A stretch of 64,000 nt of DNA from Spirosoma fluviale (GTDB taxonomy: Bacteria; Bacteroidota; Bacteroidia; Cytophagales; Spirosomataceae). The notes beneath the pieces were generated by a model. The model did not search any database, had not been told where the DNA came from, and saw only the letters and a program-made list of their open reading frames with translations. A program made the position numbers and the translations under genes. The DNA lies in NCBI RefSeq assembly GCF_900230225.1, contig NZ_OCNH01000010.1, forward strand, positions 1 through 64,000. The letters are read 5' to 3'. This document shows, piece after piece, positions 44,111-53,772 of the stretch; the stretch's first letter is position 1, and each line of letters starts with the position of its first letter.

Positions 44111-44263
44111 GTGGTGAATCGGTTTTATATACGGTCGTTACCGGTATTCGGGACGAATGAATAAATTTACAAACCAGCTTATCATTCCCAAGCTCAACGC
44201 ACTTGAATAGGTTCACCAGCCGTTATTTATCCTGATCAGCGGATCGCTAAACTCAATTAGTCA

Positions 44264-45637
44264 ATGCGAATTATACCTTCTTTACTCCTAACCGCCCTGC
44301 TTCTGGCATCCAGTGTTACGCTGTTCGCGCAGGAGTTAACCAGCAACAGCCAGCGCGACATTGTGTTCAAATCCGTCAATGTAATTCCCATGGACCGCGA
44401 GCGCGTTCTCGAAAACCAGACGGTCGTGGTACGAAACGGCCGGATAACCGCTATGGGTGCCGATGGAAAAGTAGCTGTCAGTAAAGACGCGCTGGTGATT
44501 GACGCAAAAGGCAAATACCTGACGCCGGGTTGGGCCGAAATCCACGCCCACGTGCCACCCATCGATGATATTGAGCCCATGAAAGAGGTGCTGATGCTGT
44601 ACCTTGTCAACGGCATCACAACGATCCGGGGTATGCTGGGACACCCCCGGCATCTGGAACTCCGCAGCAAGATCAACAGTGGTGAAATCCTTGGTCCGCA
44701 TTTCTACGCCACCGGCCCGTCGTTTAACGGGCAAACCGTAAAGACTGCCGAGCGGGGTGCCCAGATGGTCCGTGAACAGAAAGCCGCTGGCTACGATTTT
44801 CTCAAACTCCATCCGGGTCTGACCAAAGAGACGTTTCCGGCCATCGCCAAAACGGCGCATGAAGTTGGTATCCCGTTCGTTGGTCACGTGTCGTTCAATG
44901 TGGGCGTCTGGCGGGCGATTGATGCCGGATATTCGTCCATCGACCATATGGATGGCTTTGTGGAGGCCATTGTGCCCCGTTCGGATACCCTCGCCGAGCC
45001 CGAAACCGGTTTGTTTGCGTCGTGGATTGCTTACCGGGCCGATGCTTCGCAGATTCCCAAACTCGTGAAGGGCCTTCGCGACAAACACATCCGCGTTGTG
45101 CCCACGCAGGCCCTGGCCGAACGCTGGCTTTCGCCCCTGCCCGCCGATGCGTTCGCCAACGATCCGGAAATGAAATACATGAAACCGGAGCAGGTTAAAG
45201 GCTGGGAGAATACCAAAAAAGGCTACCTCGCCAACCCGAGCTTCTCGAAGGAGCATGCCGAAAAACTAATCCAGATTCGCCGGAAGCTCATTTACGAATG
45301 CCAGAAAAATGGGGTCGATATTTTGCTAGGCTCCGATGCCCCACAGATATTCAACGTACCCGGTTTCTCGATCCACAACGAAATGAAATACATGGTCGAT
45401 GCCGGGTTAACGCCCTACGAAACCCTGCGGACGGGTACGGTCAATGTAGCGTCCTACCTGAACAAACCCGACTGGGGCGTCGTCAAAACGGGAAATGTAT
45501 CGGATCTGGTGCTGCTCAGTGGTAACCCGCTGAAAGACATCAGCCAGACCCGAAACATTGACGGCGTGATGATGGGCACGAACTGGCTGTCGAAAGCCTA
45601 TATTCAGAAGGAATTGAAGAAACTGGAGAAACAGTGA
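44264..45637 (+). CDS. Exported amidohydrolase-family protein (imidazolonepropionase-like)
   Basis: A 457-residue protein with signal peptide (MRIIPSLLLTALLLASSVTL). The amidohydrolase barrel shows the metal HxH (LTPGWAEIHAHVP), FLKLHPGLTKE with the possible carbamylated Lys, GIPFVGHVS and SIDHMDG with the next His ligands, and the final Asp in LLGSDAPQIFNVPG. The flanking small beta domain is formed by the N- and C-terminal ends (NVIPMDRERVLENQTVVVRN; VLLSGNPLKDI). Secreted members act on dipeptides or cyclic amides; no specific substrate is visible. Confidence 0.9.
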   Translation: MRIIPSLLLTALLLASSVTLFAQELTSNSQRDIVFKSVNVIPMDRERVLENQTVVVRNGRITAMGADGKVAVSKDALVIDAKGKYLTPGWAEIHAHVPPIDDIEPMKEVLMLYLVNGITTIRGMLGHPRHLELRSKINSGEILGPHFYATGPSFNGQTVKTAERGAQMVREQKAAGYDFLKLHPGLTKETFPAIAKTAHEVGIPFVGHVSFNVGVWRAIDAGYSSIDHMDGFVEAIVPRSDTLAEPETGLFASWIAYRADASQIPKLVKGLRDKHIRVVPTQALAERWLSPLPADAFANDPEMKYMKPEQVKGWENTKKGYLANPSFSKEHAEKLIQIRRKLIYECQKNGVDILLGSDAPQIFNVPGFSIHNEMKYMVDAGLTPYETLRTGTVNVASYLNKPDWGVVKTGNVSDLVLLSGNPLKDISQTRNIDGVMMGTNWLSKAYIQKELKKLEKQ

Positions 45638-45655
45638 TGGGTTGGTGCGGTTCAT

Positions 45656-45684
45656 AAAAAGGCACGGGCAAATGCCCTCGCCAG
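45656..45684. repeat. Single REP-like unit, GGCACGGGCAAATGCCC
   Basis: AAAAAGGCACGGGCAAATGC followed by CCTCGCCAG resembles the inner arm of the inverted repeat at 26664-26691 (AAAAGGCACGAGCGAATGCT...CGCCAG), with compensating changes in the small stem (GGGCA/TGCCC instead of GAGC/GCTC). It lies between convergent genes. Confidence 0.65.
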
Positions 45685-45698
45685 CACACGCTCTCCCT

Positions 45699-47597
45699 TT
45701 ACATAAACTCCCAGGCGCTTTGGTAGGCGTTCAGATTCTCGGCGTAGGCGATGAAATCCGCGTAGAAAGGAAGCCCCGCCAGCGTCGCACTGTCGCCGAC
45801 GATGACGAGTTTCTTGCGGGCTCGGGTCATAGCGACGTTCATCCGGCGAATGTCGGACAGGAAGCCGATGTCCCCTTCGGCATTGCTGCGGGTCATGGAG
45901 ATGTACACGATGTCGCGCTCCTGTCCCTGAAAACTGTCGATGGTGTTGACCGAAATCCGGCCAATGTAGGGCTGTAACTCGGGCGTATGCGCTAGTTGAT
46001 CCTTCAGAATATTGATCTGTTGCTTATAAGGTGAAATAATGGCGACCGTCGGGAAGTTTTCCGGCGTATACTGGGCACTCAGGTCCGCGACCAACCCGGT
46101 CAAATGTTTCATCAGGAGGGCCGCTTCTTCGGGATTCGTTGAACTGGTGCCATCCAGTTTCTCATCAAACCCACAACCAGCCGTGTCCACAAAAACCAGC
46201 GATGCATCACCGTCGAACAGCGAGTGCCGCGCTACCGAACCGTGCGCTTTCAGCTTATTCTCATAAAACACCTGCGACGAATAGCCCATGATATGTTCGT
46301 GCATCCGGTATTGTACATCCAGCAGGGAAACGGCCTCGGGATGCAACCCAATAGATTTTTCAAGCAACGTATTGCTTAATCCTTTCCGGGCGGCTTCGGC
46401 CGACTTAATGGTAGGGGAAAGCTGGCAATGGTCGCCGGCCAGTACTACTTTTTGAGCTTTAAGGATGGGAATCCAGCAGGCGGGTTCCAGCGCCTGACCG
46501 GCTTCGTCAATCACCACCGTATGGTACGTAAGATTCCGAACGGTATAGTGATTGGCTCCCACCAGCGTGGCCGTAATGACCTGTGCTTTGTTGACCAGAT
46601 CATCAATGACGTACTGCTCTGTATTACCCACCTCCTTCATGATGCGGTGGGCCTCGTCGAACAGGGCTTTGCGCTGGTCGCGTTCGGCTTTGCCAAAGTT
46701 GCGCTTGTATTTGTGCGCCATATTCTTGAACTCATTCGCCTGCTTTTTCAGCTTCTTCGCTTCTTTCATGGCCGGGTGATCGGCCATTTTATGATCGAGC
46801 GTGAGCGCCATCAGCCGTTCCGACACGCGGGCCGGATTTCCTACCCGAAGTACGTTCAGCCCTTCGTCATGCAGCTTTTCACTTAATAGATCGACGGCCG
46901 TGTTGCTGGGCGCAACGACCAGCAACTTCTTGTTATCCTGTTTATGGAGGGCTTTTATAGCCTGTACCAGCGTCGTGGTTTTCCCCGTGCCGGGCGGGCC
47001 ATGCACGATTGCCAGTTCATTGGCGGTCAGTATTTTCCCCACTGCGGCTACCTGGCTGGGGTTGAGCCGGGGAAGCTGTAAAGGTGGCGTGTCGGGGTGG
47101 AAGGTCGGCGTGGTTGAGCCCGTCAGGACGTTGATCAGGCGATTGTCGGCTTTCTCGGCGAGTGAATTGGCCAGTTTGAGAGCCGCTTCCATCTCGTCGT
47201 AGCTATTGTCATCAAACAGCACTTCGACACCCAGTTTGCCATCCCTCGACCAATCGGGCAGTTCATCCACGCGCAGGGTTATGCGCAGACGATTACCGCT
47301 CTGGTGGGAAATGGTGCCTTCTACGCGGTCGGTTTTGGGGTCGTGATTACTGAACAGGACGGCGGGCATACCAAACCGTAGCTGGTGCGGAATTTCCTGA
47401 TGGGTGGTCCGTTCAACTTCCACGGATAGATAATCGCCCCGGCTCATTTCGGAACCCCGGATGGCGATGGGGTACCAGGTTAATCCATTGGCCCGGCGTT
47501 CGGCAATAGAGGTTGTTTCGGTGAGTTTTCGGTATTGTGTGCGGTCTTCTTCTCGTTCAACCTTTAGTAAATCAAGCAGATTTTTGAAATAATCCAT
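45699..47597 (-). CDS. Superfamily 1B helicase, UPF1/IGHMBP2-like AAA protein
   Basis: A 632-residue helicase with all SF1 motifs: Walker A GPPGTGKTTTLVQAI (around residue 205), motif Ia VVAPSNTAVD, Walker B VVIDEAGQALEPA, motif III LAGDHCQLSPTI, motif IV LDVQYRMHEHIMGYSSQVFY, motif V NTIDSFQGQERDIVYISMTR, motif VI NVAMTRARKKLVIVGD. The N-terminal part (to about 170) holds the beta-barrel 1B region. Such enzymes unwind RNA or DNA 5'-3'. It is complete and stands alone. Confidence 0.93.
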   Translation of the reverse strand: MDYFKNLLDLLKVEREEDRTQYRKLTETTSIAERRANGLTWYPIAIRGSEMSRGDYLSVEVERTTHQEIPHQLRFGMPAVLFSNHDPKTDRVEGTISHQSGNRLRITLRVDELPDWSRDGKLGVEVLFDDNSYDEMEAALKLANSLAEKADNRLINVLTGSTTPTFHPDTPPLQLPRLNPSQVAAVGKILTANELAIVHGPPGTGKTTTLVQAIKALHKQDNKKLLVVAPSNTAVDLLSEKLHDEGLNVLRVGNPARVSERLMALTLDHKMADHPAMKEAKKLKKQANEFKNMAHKYKRNFGKAERDQRKALFDEAHRIMKEVGNTEQYVIDDLVNKAQVITATLVGANHYTVRNLTYHTVVIDEAGQALEPACWIPILKAQKVVLAGDHCQLSPTIKSAEAARKGLSNTLLEKSIGLHPEAVSLLDVQYRMHEHIMGYSSQVFYENKLKAHGSVARHSLFDGDASLVFVDTAGCGFDEKLDGTSSTNPEEAALLMKHLTGLVADLSAQYTPENFPTVAIISPYKQQINILKDQLAHTPELQPYIGRISVNTIDSFQGQERDIVYISMTRSNAEGDIGFLSDIRRMNVAMTRARKKLVIVGDSATLAGLPFYADFIAYAENLNAYQSAWEFM

Positions 47598-47616
47598 GAC
47601 GCAAAGATAATGAGTT

Positions 47617-47652
47617 TACCACCCCCAACCGACGCTTCGGTTGGGGGTGGTA
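47617..47652. repeat. Perfect 16-bp hairpin between divergent genes
   Basis: Arms 47617-47632 and 47637-47652 pair exactly round the 4-base loop CGCT (TACCACCCCCAACCGA and complement). It lies 20 bases upstream of the helicase start and about 170 bases upstream of the M14 gene, so it is not a terminator for either. Confidence 0.85.
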
Positions 47653-47742
47653 GATAGTCCCTTATGATTTATTTGCCAACTTAGGAGAAAGACGAAGCTG
47701 TATGTATATCAAACAAAATATCTGCTAATAGAGCTAGTGTAG

Positions 47743-47750
47743 TATTTTTG
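47743..47750 (+). promoter_or_regulatory. Bacteroidota -7 promoter box upstream of the M14 peptidase
   Basis: TATTTTTG fits the TAnnTTTG consensus, 70 bases before the start codon. No clear -33 box was identified, so this is a tentative call. Confidence 0.4.
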
Positions 47751-47819
47751 TTGGCCGATGGTGTAATAGGTAAAATAATCGCCCTGTCTGCCTATTGAAC
47801 AATTCACAACCTGAACTAT

Positions 47820-50540
47820 ATGCAAACCCGCCGTTACCAGAACTGGTGTTCCCAATCGTCATGTCTATATTTTTCCCGAGTAGGGCTTTGGCTATTTCTT
47901 TCTCTGACGAGCGCCTTGACGTTTGCCCAGCAGAAAGCCCTTCCCAAACCTGAAGAAACCCTCGGCTTTTCGGTTGGCGCTGATTTTAAACTCGCTACCT
48001 ACGAACAATCGCTGGCGTATTTTAAGAAACTCGATGACGCCAGCGACATGATAAAGCTGGTTTACGTGGGCGAAACTTCCGAAGGACGACCCTGGTATTT
48101 TGCCCTGATCTCGGCTAAAAAGAACCTCGATAACATTGATAAATACCGGGCTATTGCCCAACGACTGGCCCACCCGGCCGGACTGACCGATGAGGAGGCA
48201 AAAAAACTATCGCTGGAAGGGAAGCCGCTGGTGCATATCGACGGCGGTCTGCACGCGTCGGAGGTGGCCGGGGCACAGCACACCATTTCGCTGGCGTACG
48301 ACATGCTCAGCAAAGCCGACGATCCGAAGATGAAGAACATTCTGGATAACGTCATTCTGCTGCTGTGGCCGTCGCTCAACCCGGATGGGCAAACGATGAT
48401 TGGCGACTGGTACAAATCGAATGTCGGGACGCCCTACGAAGTGGCTCCACCGCCGTTTCTGTATCAGAAATACGTGGGGCACGACAACAACCGCGATGCC
48501 TACATGCTAAACATGATCGAGTCGCGGGTGGTGGCGCGTACCTGGCGCGAGTGGGAGCCGAATATCATCTTCGTGCATCACCAGACGTCACCGTTTCCGA
48601 CGCGTATCTGGTTGCCACCCTTTGCCGAGCCTATCGCGTCGCAAACGCCCCCCATCATTGCCCGCGAAGTGAATATGATCGGTATGGCAATGGCGCAGGC
48701 GCTGGAAAGCAACGGCCAGAAAGGCGCTACGCACATGGGAACGGGCTTTGATGCCTGGTATCCGGGCTATATCGACTACATGCCGGTATTGCAGAACATC
48801 CCGGCTTTCTGGACCGAAACAGCTTTGTATAACTACGCCACCCCCCACTTTTATACCGTTCGCGATTTCCCGAAAGACAAGAACGAGTTCCGGGTCGAGT
48901 CGCTATATTCCAGCCCGTGGCCGGGTGGTTGGTGGCGTATCAGCGATGCCATGGCGTACATGGAAACAGCGTCGCTGGCTACGCTCGATTATGCCGCTAA
49001 ATACAGCGATGTGCTGCTGTACAACCGCTACCAGTCGGGCCGTAACACCATTAAAAAGTACGAACAGGAACCGCCCTACGCCTATTTCATCCCGCAAAAA
49101 CAGCGCGATCCGGCTCGCCCCGCCGAACTCCTCCGCCGTCTGGCCTTTCACGGTATCCGCATCGGGCAACTAACCAAAGATGTGTCGTTTGACGGACGAA
49201 ACTACCCGAAAGGAACCTGGGTTATCCCGATGAATCAGGAGTATGGCGAGCTGACCAAACAACTGCTCGACGTACAGGCGTACCCCGATTTGCGTGAGTT
49301 TCCGGGTGGTCCGCCGGAGCAGCCGTACGATGCCGCTGGCTGGACACTACCGCTGCAGTTTGAACTCAATGTCATTCCGGCTATAACACCTTTGCCCGTT
49401 GAGGTCAAGTCGGCCATTCAGATGGTCAGCGGAACACCGAAGGACTGGAAAACGGATGATAAAAAAGATGCTAACCCCGCCGACTTTGTGACGGGTATTG
49501 GCTTTGATACCAACCCCGTTTCGGCCGGTATCAAAGCGCCCGAAGGACGGCTGACCGGAACCGGAACGGTAGCCCTCGTCAATCCGGCCGAGAATAATAC
49601 GTTTAAACTAATCAGCCGTTCGCTGAAAGCCGGTGGGTCGGTTAAGTACAACAAAGACGCCCAGAAATACGCCATCAGCGGAGTAGGAAAGGCTACCCTA
49701 GATACCTGGATAAAGGATCTGGGCGTTACGGCAGAACTGACAACCAACACCGCCGGAACTATGGTAAAGCCCCGCATTGCGGTGTACAAACCCTGGACAG
49801 CCAGCATGGACGAAGGCTGGACACACTGGGTACTGGAACAGTTTGAGATGCCTTTTGTCAACATCACCAATACCGATGTGCTGGCCGGTGACTTGTCCGA
49901 CCGTTTCGACGTGATCCTGATCGCATCCGACCGACCCAGAAATATAAAAGACGGTTTCGCCAAAGGGCTGGTGCCTCCGGCTTACGAAGGTGGACTGGGT
50001 GAATTGGGGGCCAGCAACCTGAGTAACTTTGTGAGTCAGGGGGGCACGCTTGTTTGCCTGAACGCCAGCAGCGACTACGCTATTGAGGCACTTCATCTAC
50101 CCGTGAAGAACGTGGTGGCTGGTGTGAACAGTAAAGATTTCTTCACGGGTGGTTCGATCCTGGAAATAGAAACCGACGCTACGCACCCGGTTATGGCCGG
50201 TATGCCTGCCAAAGCAGCTGTTTTTGTGGAGGGAAGTCCCGTTTTTGCTACGCTGGATGGTTTCAGAGGGCAGGCACTGGCTAAGTTTGCGTTGAGCGGG
50301 TCGCCGTTGCGGTCGGGGTATTTGCTGGGCGAGAAGTACCTGCATGGCTATGCCGCATCGCTGGATGTGCAACACGGAAAAGGGCACGTGATTCTGCACG
50401 GTTTCCGGCCGCAGTGGCGCGGGCAACCGTTAGGAACGTATCGCGTGCTGCTTAATTCGTTGCTGTACAGTGGGGACGTGGCCAAAGGCAAGTACGGGTC
50501 GGCAGAGTTCTGGAAAACGCCCGTTACGCCGGTGAAGTAA
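47820..50540 (+). CDS. Secreted M14-family metallocarboxypeptidase
   Basis: A 906-residue protein with signal peptide (LGLFLSLTSALTFAQ-like, about residues 20-37). The zinc carboxypeptidase domain is at about 60-380: VYVGETSEGRPWYFALIS, the HxxE zinc site in HIDGGLHASEVAGAQ, LLLWPSLNPDGQ, and a later histidine in IIFVHHQTSPFPTRI. The C-terminal third (about 640-800) has a class I glutamine-amidotransferase-like fold (VILIASDRPRNI, NFVSQGGTLVCLNASSDYAI), a known combination in large bacterial M14 proteins. It trims peptides or peptidoglycan fragments outside the cytoplasm. Confidence 0.9.
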   Translation: MQTRRYQNWCSQSSCLYFSRVGLWLFLSLTSALTFAQQKALPKPEETLGFSVGADFKLATYEQSLAYFKKLDDASDMIKLVYVGETSEGRPWYFALISAKKNLDNIDKYRAIAQRLAHPAGLTDEEAKKLSLEGKPLVHIDGGLHASEVAGAQHTISLAYDMLSKADDPKMKNILDNVILLLWPSLNPDGQTMIGDWYKSNVGTPYEVAPPPFLYQKYVGHDNNRDAYMLNMIESRVVARTWREWEPNIIFVHHQTSPFPTRIWLPPFAEPIASQTPPIIAREVNMIGMAMAQALESNGQKGATHMGTGFDAWYPGYIDYMPVLQNIPAFWTETALYNYATPHFYTVRDFPKDKNEFRVESLYSSPWPGGWWRISDAMAYMETASLATLDYAAKYSDVLLYNRYQSGRNTIKKYEQEPPYAYFIPQKQRDPARPAELLRRLAFHGIRIGQLTKDVSFDGRNYPKGTWVIPMNQEYGELTKQLLDVQAYPDLREFPGGPPEQPYDAAGWTLPLQFELNVIPAITPLPVEVKSAIQMVSGTPKDWKTDDKKDANPADFVTGIGFDTNPVSAGIKAPEGRLTGTGTVALVNPAENNTFKLISRSLKAGGSVKYNKDAQKYAISGVGKATLDTWIKDLGVTAELTTNTAGTMVKPRIAVYKPWTASMDEGWTHWVLEQFEMPFVNITNTDVLAGDLSDRFDVILIASDRPRNIKDGFAKGLVPPAYEGGLGELGASNLSNFVSQGGTLVCLNASSDYAIEALHLPVKNVVAGVNSKDFFTGGSILEIETDATHPVMAGMPAKAAVFVEGSPVFATLDGFRGQALAKFALSGSPLRSGYLLGEKYLHGYAASLDVQHGKGHVILHGFRPQWRGQPLGTYRVLLNSLLYSGDVAKGKYGSAEFWKTPVTPVK

Positions 50541-50838
50541 TGGGTGTCCGGGTTTACTTTTTGCCGCTGATCCGGTGAGAGGTATGTTTGATGGAATTCA
50601 TTTGACGCCATGTGAAAATTTAATGAATTGCTGATTGTCAGGAGTTTATCTGATGATATTATTAAATCCAGCCGTAGATATTGAACAAACTTATGCGTTA
50701 CGAAGTCATTCTTATAAGATCTGCCGGTAATGAATAGTAGAGTTACTAGGGCGTTCTTTTCAAAAAACCTTTCTACGTTCGTGTAAAAAAAGAATCTGGT
50801 TAGTTGTGAATAAACCAAATAAATCAAAAGCCGTATCC

Positions 50839-51234
50839 ATGCATTGGCGTCTGTCATGGCTTATGTTCCTGCTTTGCTTCCTGCTGGGAGCGAAAGCTGA
50901 TCAGCCAGCGGACCGACTCATAGGCCGGTGGCAATTTCCGTCCAAAGGGTCCAGCGTTGATATTTACAAGAAAGGCAGCCTTTACTTTGCCAGGGTAGCC
51001 GAAGTTGACCAGGCCGGTGAGCAAAACTTTGGCCTGATGAAAGATAGTCTACTGATTTATAATCTTCGCTACGATGGAGAGGTCTGGTCTGGAGGACGCT
51101 TAATTCATCCCAAGACGGGAATCTCCTTGAGTGTTGAGGTGCAAATGTACAGGCCACAGGCCATAGACGTAACGGTTTACAAAGGTATCAAACTGCTCCA
51201 CCGAAAGTTCACGATGACTCGTCAGGAATTCTAG
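50839..51234 (+). CDS. Small secreted DUF2147-like protein
   Basis: A 131-residue protein from the ATG at 50839, giving signal peptide MHWRLSWLMFLLCFLLGAKA; a GTG at 50806 would only lengthen the basic N-terminus. The mature part is a small beta-sandwich (LIGRWQFPSKGSSVDIYKKG, GGRLIHPKTGISLSVEVQMY, VTVYKGIKLLHRKFTMTRQE), similar to DUF2147. The usual WKTxD motif of that family is here reduced to GRWQFP. Function unknown. The 298-base stretch before it holds nothing recognisable. Confidence 0.75.
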   Translation: MHWRLSWLMFLLCFLLGAKADQPADRLIGRWQFPSKGSSVDIYKKGSLYFARVAEVDQAGEQNFGLMKDSLLIYNLRYDGEVWSGGRLIHPKTGISLSVEVQMYRPQAIDVTVYKGIKLLHRKFTMTRQEF

Positions 51235-51272
51235 GATTAACGCTATAAAACAGTCATAGCGTAGGTCAATTT

Positions 51273-51302
51273 AGGCGCGGAACTCCGGACCGGCCCGCGC
51301 CT
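51273..51302. terminator. Hairpin between convergent genes
   Basis: AGGCGCGG (51273-51280) pairs with CCGCGCCT (51295-51302) and an inner CCGG/CCGG. It lies between the DUF2147-like gene and the coiled-coil gene on the other strand. Confidence 0.55.
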
Positions 51303-51310
51303 TAATTGAT

Positions 51311-52258
51311 CTAAACCGTTTCCAGGAATCGCTGAAATTGATCGGATAGCTGCTTCGTCTGTTCAGTGGATTTGTCCTGCTGGTTTTGAAGTTCAGCAAT
51401 AGCGGTAACCAGGTGATCTTCCAGGGTCTGAGCCGTTGTGCGGGCTTCGTTAATCCGGGATTGTACTGACCAGTCGGTGAATATATTGTCGAAGAAGATG
51501 TCTACGAACCGGGTCAGGTTATTGTCAAATGTCCAGTCGGGCAGGAAGGTTGAGTCAACATCTTTATATTCACGGCGAAACTGCTGTAAACTATAGGCTA
51601 CCTGCTGAGACTGATCCCTGACCTCGTCCAGTTTTCGGTACTTGATCATTGACGAAATAGTGGAACCGCCCAACATATCCCAGGTGCCCCAGGTACGGGC
51701 TTCGTCCAATAGTTGCCCTAATTGCCTCACTTCCTGCAGCGCCTGAATGCCCGCACCTTTAGCCTCCGTCAGCTCCTGCGCATAGTGGTTGTTGTGAATG
51801 AGCGTGGTCAGGTGTTGCTGGTATTGCTCCCGCACGGCATCCGAGCTATTGAGCAGGGCTTCCCGTTTGCTCTCAATTAGTTGTTCATATAGTTGGTCTA
51901 CATCGCTAAAGCCGGGGAGCCGTTTCTCCTGATCTTTACATTGTTGTTGCAAGGCGATTACGGTGGCACAAATGGCATCGTACCGGAGTCGGGCGTGTTG
52001 GGCTTCGGCTTCTTCTTTTGTAAGTTGCTGTTCTTTCTGATTGAGAAGATCATGGTACAAACTCGCCCAGCTCAGGCGGTTCAGTCGGTCGACATCGGCT
52101 TGCTCATTCCGCCATTGGTCGAGCAGAACGGCTTGTTCTTGCTGTCGCTTTGCCAGTTCAGTTTTGGTTTGCGCGAGTTGGTTCTGTAAAATATTGCGCT
52201 CGTTACGACGCTGAATGGCGTTTTGCAAAGCGTCTTGTTGGGCCGTTGTCCAGGTCAT
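51311..52258 (-). CDS. Coiled-coil protein, unknown function
   Basis: A 315-residue protein from the ATG at 52258 (MTWTTAQQDALQNAIQRRNE). Residues about 1-150 are almost entirely charged helix (AQTKTELAKRQQEQAVLLDQ, EEAEAQHARLRYDAICATVI), and the C-terminal half continues with heptads (EARTTAQTLEDHLVTAIAEL). No signal peptide or membrane segment. The middle has WGTWDMLGGSTISSMIKYRK, a short conserved-looking module. I do not recognise a family. Confidence 0.78.
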   Translation of the reverse strand: MTWTTAQQDALQNAIQRRNERNILQNQLAQTKTELAKRQQEQAVLLDQWRNEQADVDRLNRLSWASLYHDLLNQKEQQLTKEEAEAQHARLRYDAICATVIALQQQCKDQEKRLPGFSDVDQLYEQLIESKREALLNSSDAVREQYQQHLTTLIHNNHYAQELTEAKGAGIQALQEVRQLGQLLDEARTWGTWDMLGGSTISSMIKYRKLDEVRDQSQQVAYSLQQFRREYKDVDSTFLPDWTFDNNLTRFVDIFFDNIFTDWSVQSRINEARTTAQTLEDHLVTAIAELQNQQDKSTEQTKQLSDQFQRFLETV

Positions 52259-52410
52259 TGATGTAGGGAATAAAGATTGGCACCAAAGCAACGGCAGGTT
52301 GTTGAGGCAGACAATCAATACCGGATGAGAGGGCGTAGACGTTGTTAAACGCGGAAAAAATAGGCCGAACCGTCGAGGACCTAATACCCGCGTCAGCCCC
52401 CGTAACCCCT

Positions 52411-52647
52411 CTATTTACCTTTTCTCAATCCATCCAGTAGATACTCCAGCCCGTTCAGCCGGATCTCGTACATCGTTTGCAGCAGCATGCCCAGCTTGCC
52501 TGCCGGGAAGCCTTTTTGTACGAACCACTCCAGATACGAAACCGGTAATGATCGAATCAGATGTCCTTTATACTTGCCGAAGGGCATCTGGTAGTGGAGT
52601 AACTCGCGTAAGAGGTCTGTGTTGCCTTGTGGCTGGTCGTCTGTCAT
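52411..52647 (-). CDS. DUF3820-family protein
   Basis: A 78-residue protein from the ATG at 52647; an upstream in-frame ATG at 52707 is less likely. It has the DUF3820 signature MPFGKYKGHLIRSLPVSYLE followed by WFVQKGFPAGKLGMLLQTMY. The motif FGKYKG is also found in some exonuclease-related proteins, but the function is unknown. Located between the coiled-coil and LD-carboxypeptidase genes on the same strand. Confidence 0.85.
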   Translation of the reverse strand: MTDDQPQGNTDLLRELLHYQMPFGKYKGHLIRSLPVSYLEWFVQKGFPAGKLGMLLQTMYEIRLNGLEYLLDGLRKGK

Positions 52648-52746
52648 AAAGATAGAGGCTAATTGGAACGTTGGAACGCGTCTTATTAGCCCAATACAAA
52701 GGTACATTACCAGCGTGGTGATTGGTCAGAATAAGCCTGGGTTCAC

Positions 52747-53772
52747 TTACACAACGGCCGATTCCAGCAAGCGAATCGTGCCCGCTGTGGCGTCCAGTTC
52801 GGTATCGATACCCAGCGGAACGGTGAATTTGTCCTTAATATGCCCAATCATGGCCCCCGAATAGGCGGGCTTGTTCAAGGGTATGATATACTCGGTTAGG
52901 ACATCTTCCAGCGTTAGGGAGCCATAGCCGCTGCCGGGGCCGCAGTCGGTGCATTTGCCGAATACGAAACCGGAAATCTGATCCAGAATACCCGCCAGTT
53001 TCAGGTGGTTGAGCATCCGGTCCATGCGGTAAACATCTTCGTGGGTGTCTTCCAGAAACAGGATGGCGTTTTTCCAATCGGGCAGATACGTTGACCCGAT
53101 CATGTGGCTTAATACGGTAAGGTTGCCGCCCATCAATCGACCCCGCGCCAGTCCTGGCCGAAGCGTGGTAATTCGGTCCTGAACCTGGGTCAGATTATCG
53201 CCTTTTTCGGTAGGATTCTTCATCGTCAGCGTTTCGCCTTCCAGCAGTAGCCGCTTCAGCCAGTCGACCGTATAAGCGTTAAACGTAGCCGAGGCAACGG
53301 GTCCGTGAAAGGTTACCAGTCCCGTTTTGGCATAGATACCCAGCAGCAGTGCCGTCACATCGCTGTAGCCGATCAGGATTTTGGGATTGCGCTGAATCAG
53401 GCTATAATCCAGCAGGGGCAATAGCCGCGCACAGCCCCAGCCGCCATGAATGGCCATGACTGCCTTCACGCTCCGGTTCTCGAAAAGGGCGTGCAGATCG
53501 GAGGCCCGGTCGGCGTCGCGCCCGGCGAGGTAACCGTAGCGGTCGTAGGCATGCGGCCCAACGATGGTTTTGAACCCCAGTGCCTGTAGCGACTCCTCGG
53601 CAATCTGCACCGTTTCTCGGGTGAAGGCGGGGGCCGCCGGACAAAAGAGACCGATGGTATCGCCCGGTTTGAGCCGGTCGGGTTTAAGGGTCGTAAGGGG
53701 TGGCTGGGTTGTTGTCAGCGACAGTAGTGGGGCCAGGGTGGTGGCTTTCAGGAAGGAACGGCGAGAGGACAT
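52747..53772 (-). CDS. LD-carboxypeptidase (peptidase S66 family), exported
   Basis: About 341 residues from the ATG at 53772, which gives a Tat-like signal (MSSRRSFLKATTLAPLLSLT). The S66 fold is clear: LKPGDTIGLFCPAAPAFTRE, AIHGGWGCARLLPLLDY, the nucleophile serine in ILIGYSDVTALLLG, TFHGPVAS, and the Glu/His part with AILFLEDTHEDVYRMDRML and SGAMIGHIKDKFTVPLG. It removes the terminal D-Ala from murein tetrapeptides during peptidoglycan recycling or, in exported form, remodelling. Confidence 0.92.
   Translation of the reverse strand: MSSRRSFLKATTLAPLLSLTTTQPPLTTLKPDRLKPGDTIGLFCPAAPAFTRETVQIAEESLQALGFKTIVGPHAYDRYGYLAGRDADRASDLHALFENRSVKAVMAIHGGWGCARLLPLLDYSLIQRNPKILIGYSDVTALLLGIYAKTGLVTFHGPVASATFNAYTVDWLKRLLLEGETLTMKNPTEKGDNLTQVQDRITTLRPGLARGRLMGGNLTVLSHMIGSTYLPDWKNAILFLEDTHEDVYRMDRMLNHLKLAGILDQISGFVFGKCTDCGPGSGYGSLTLEDVLTEYIIPLNKPAYSGAMIGHIKDKFTVPLGIDTELDATAGTIRLLESAVV

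Noticed and set aside
44336-45256. Open frame of 306 codons on the minus strand opposite the amidohydrolase gene
   Set aside because: The amidohydrolase has all metal-site motifs; the antisense frame shows none and is explained by third-position GC bias.
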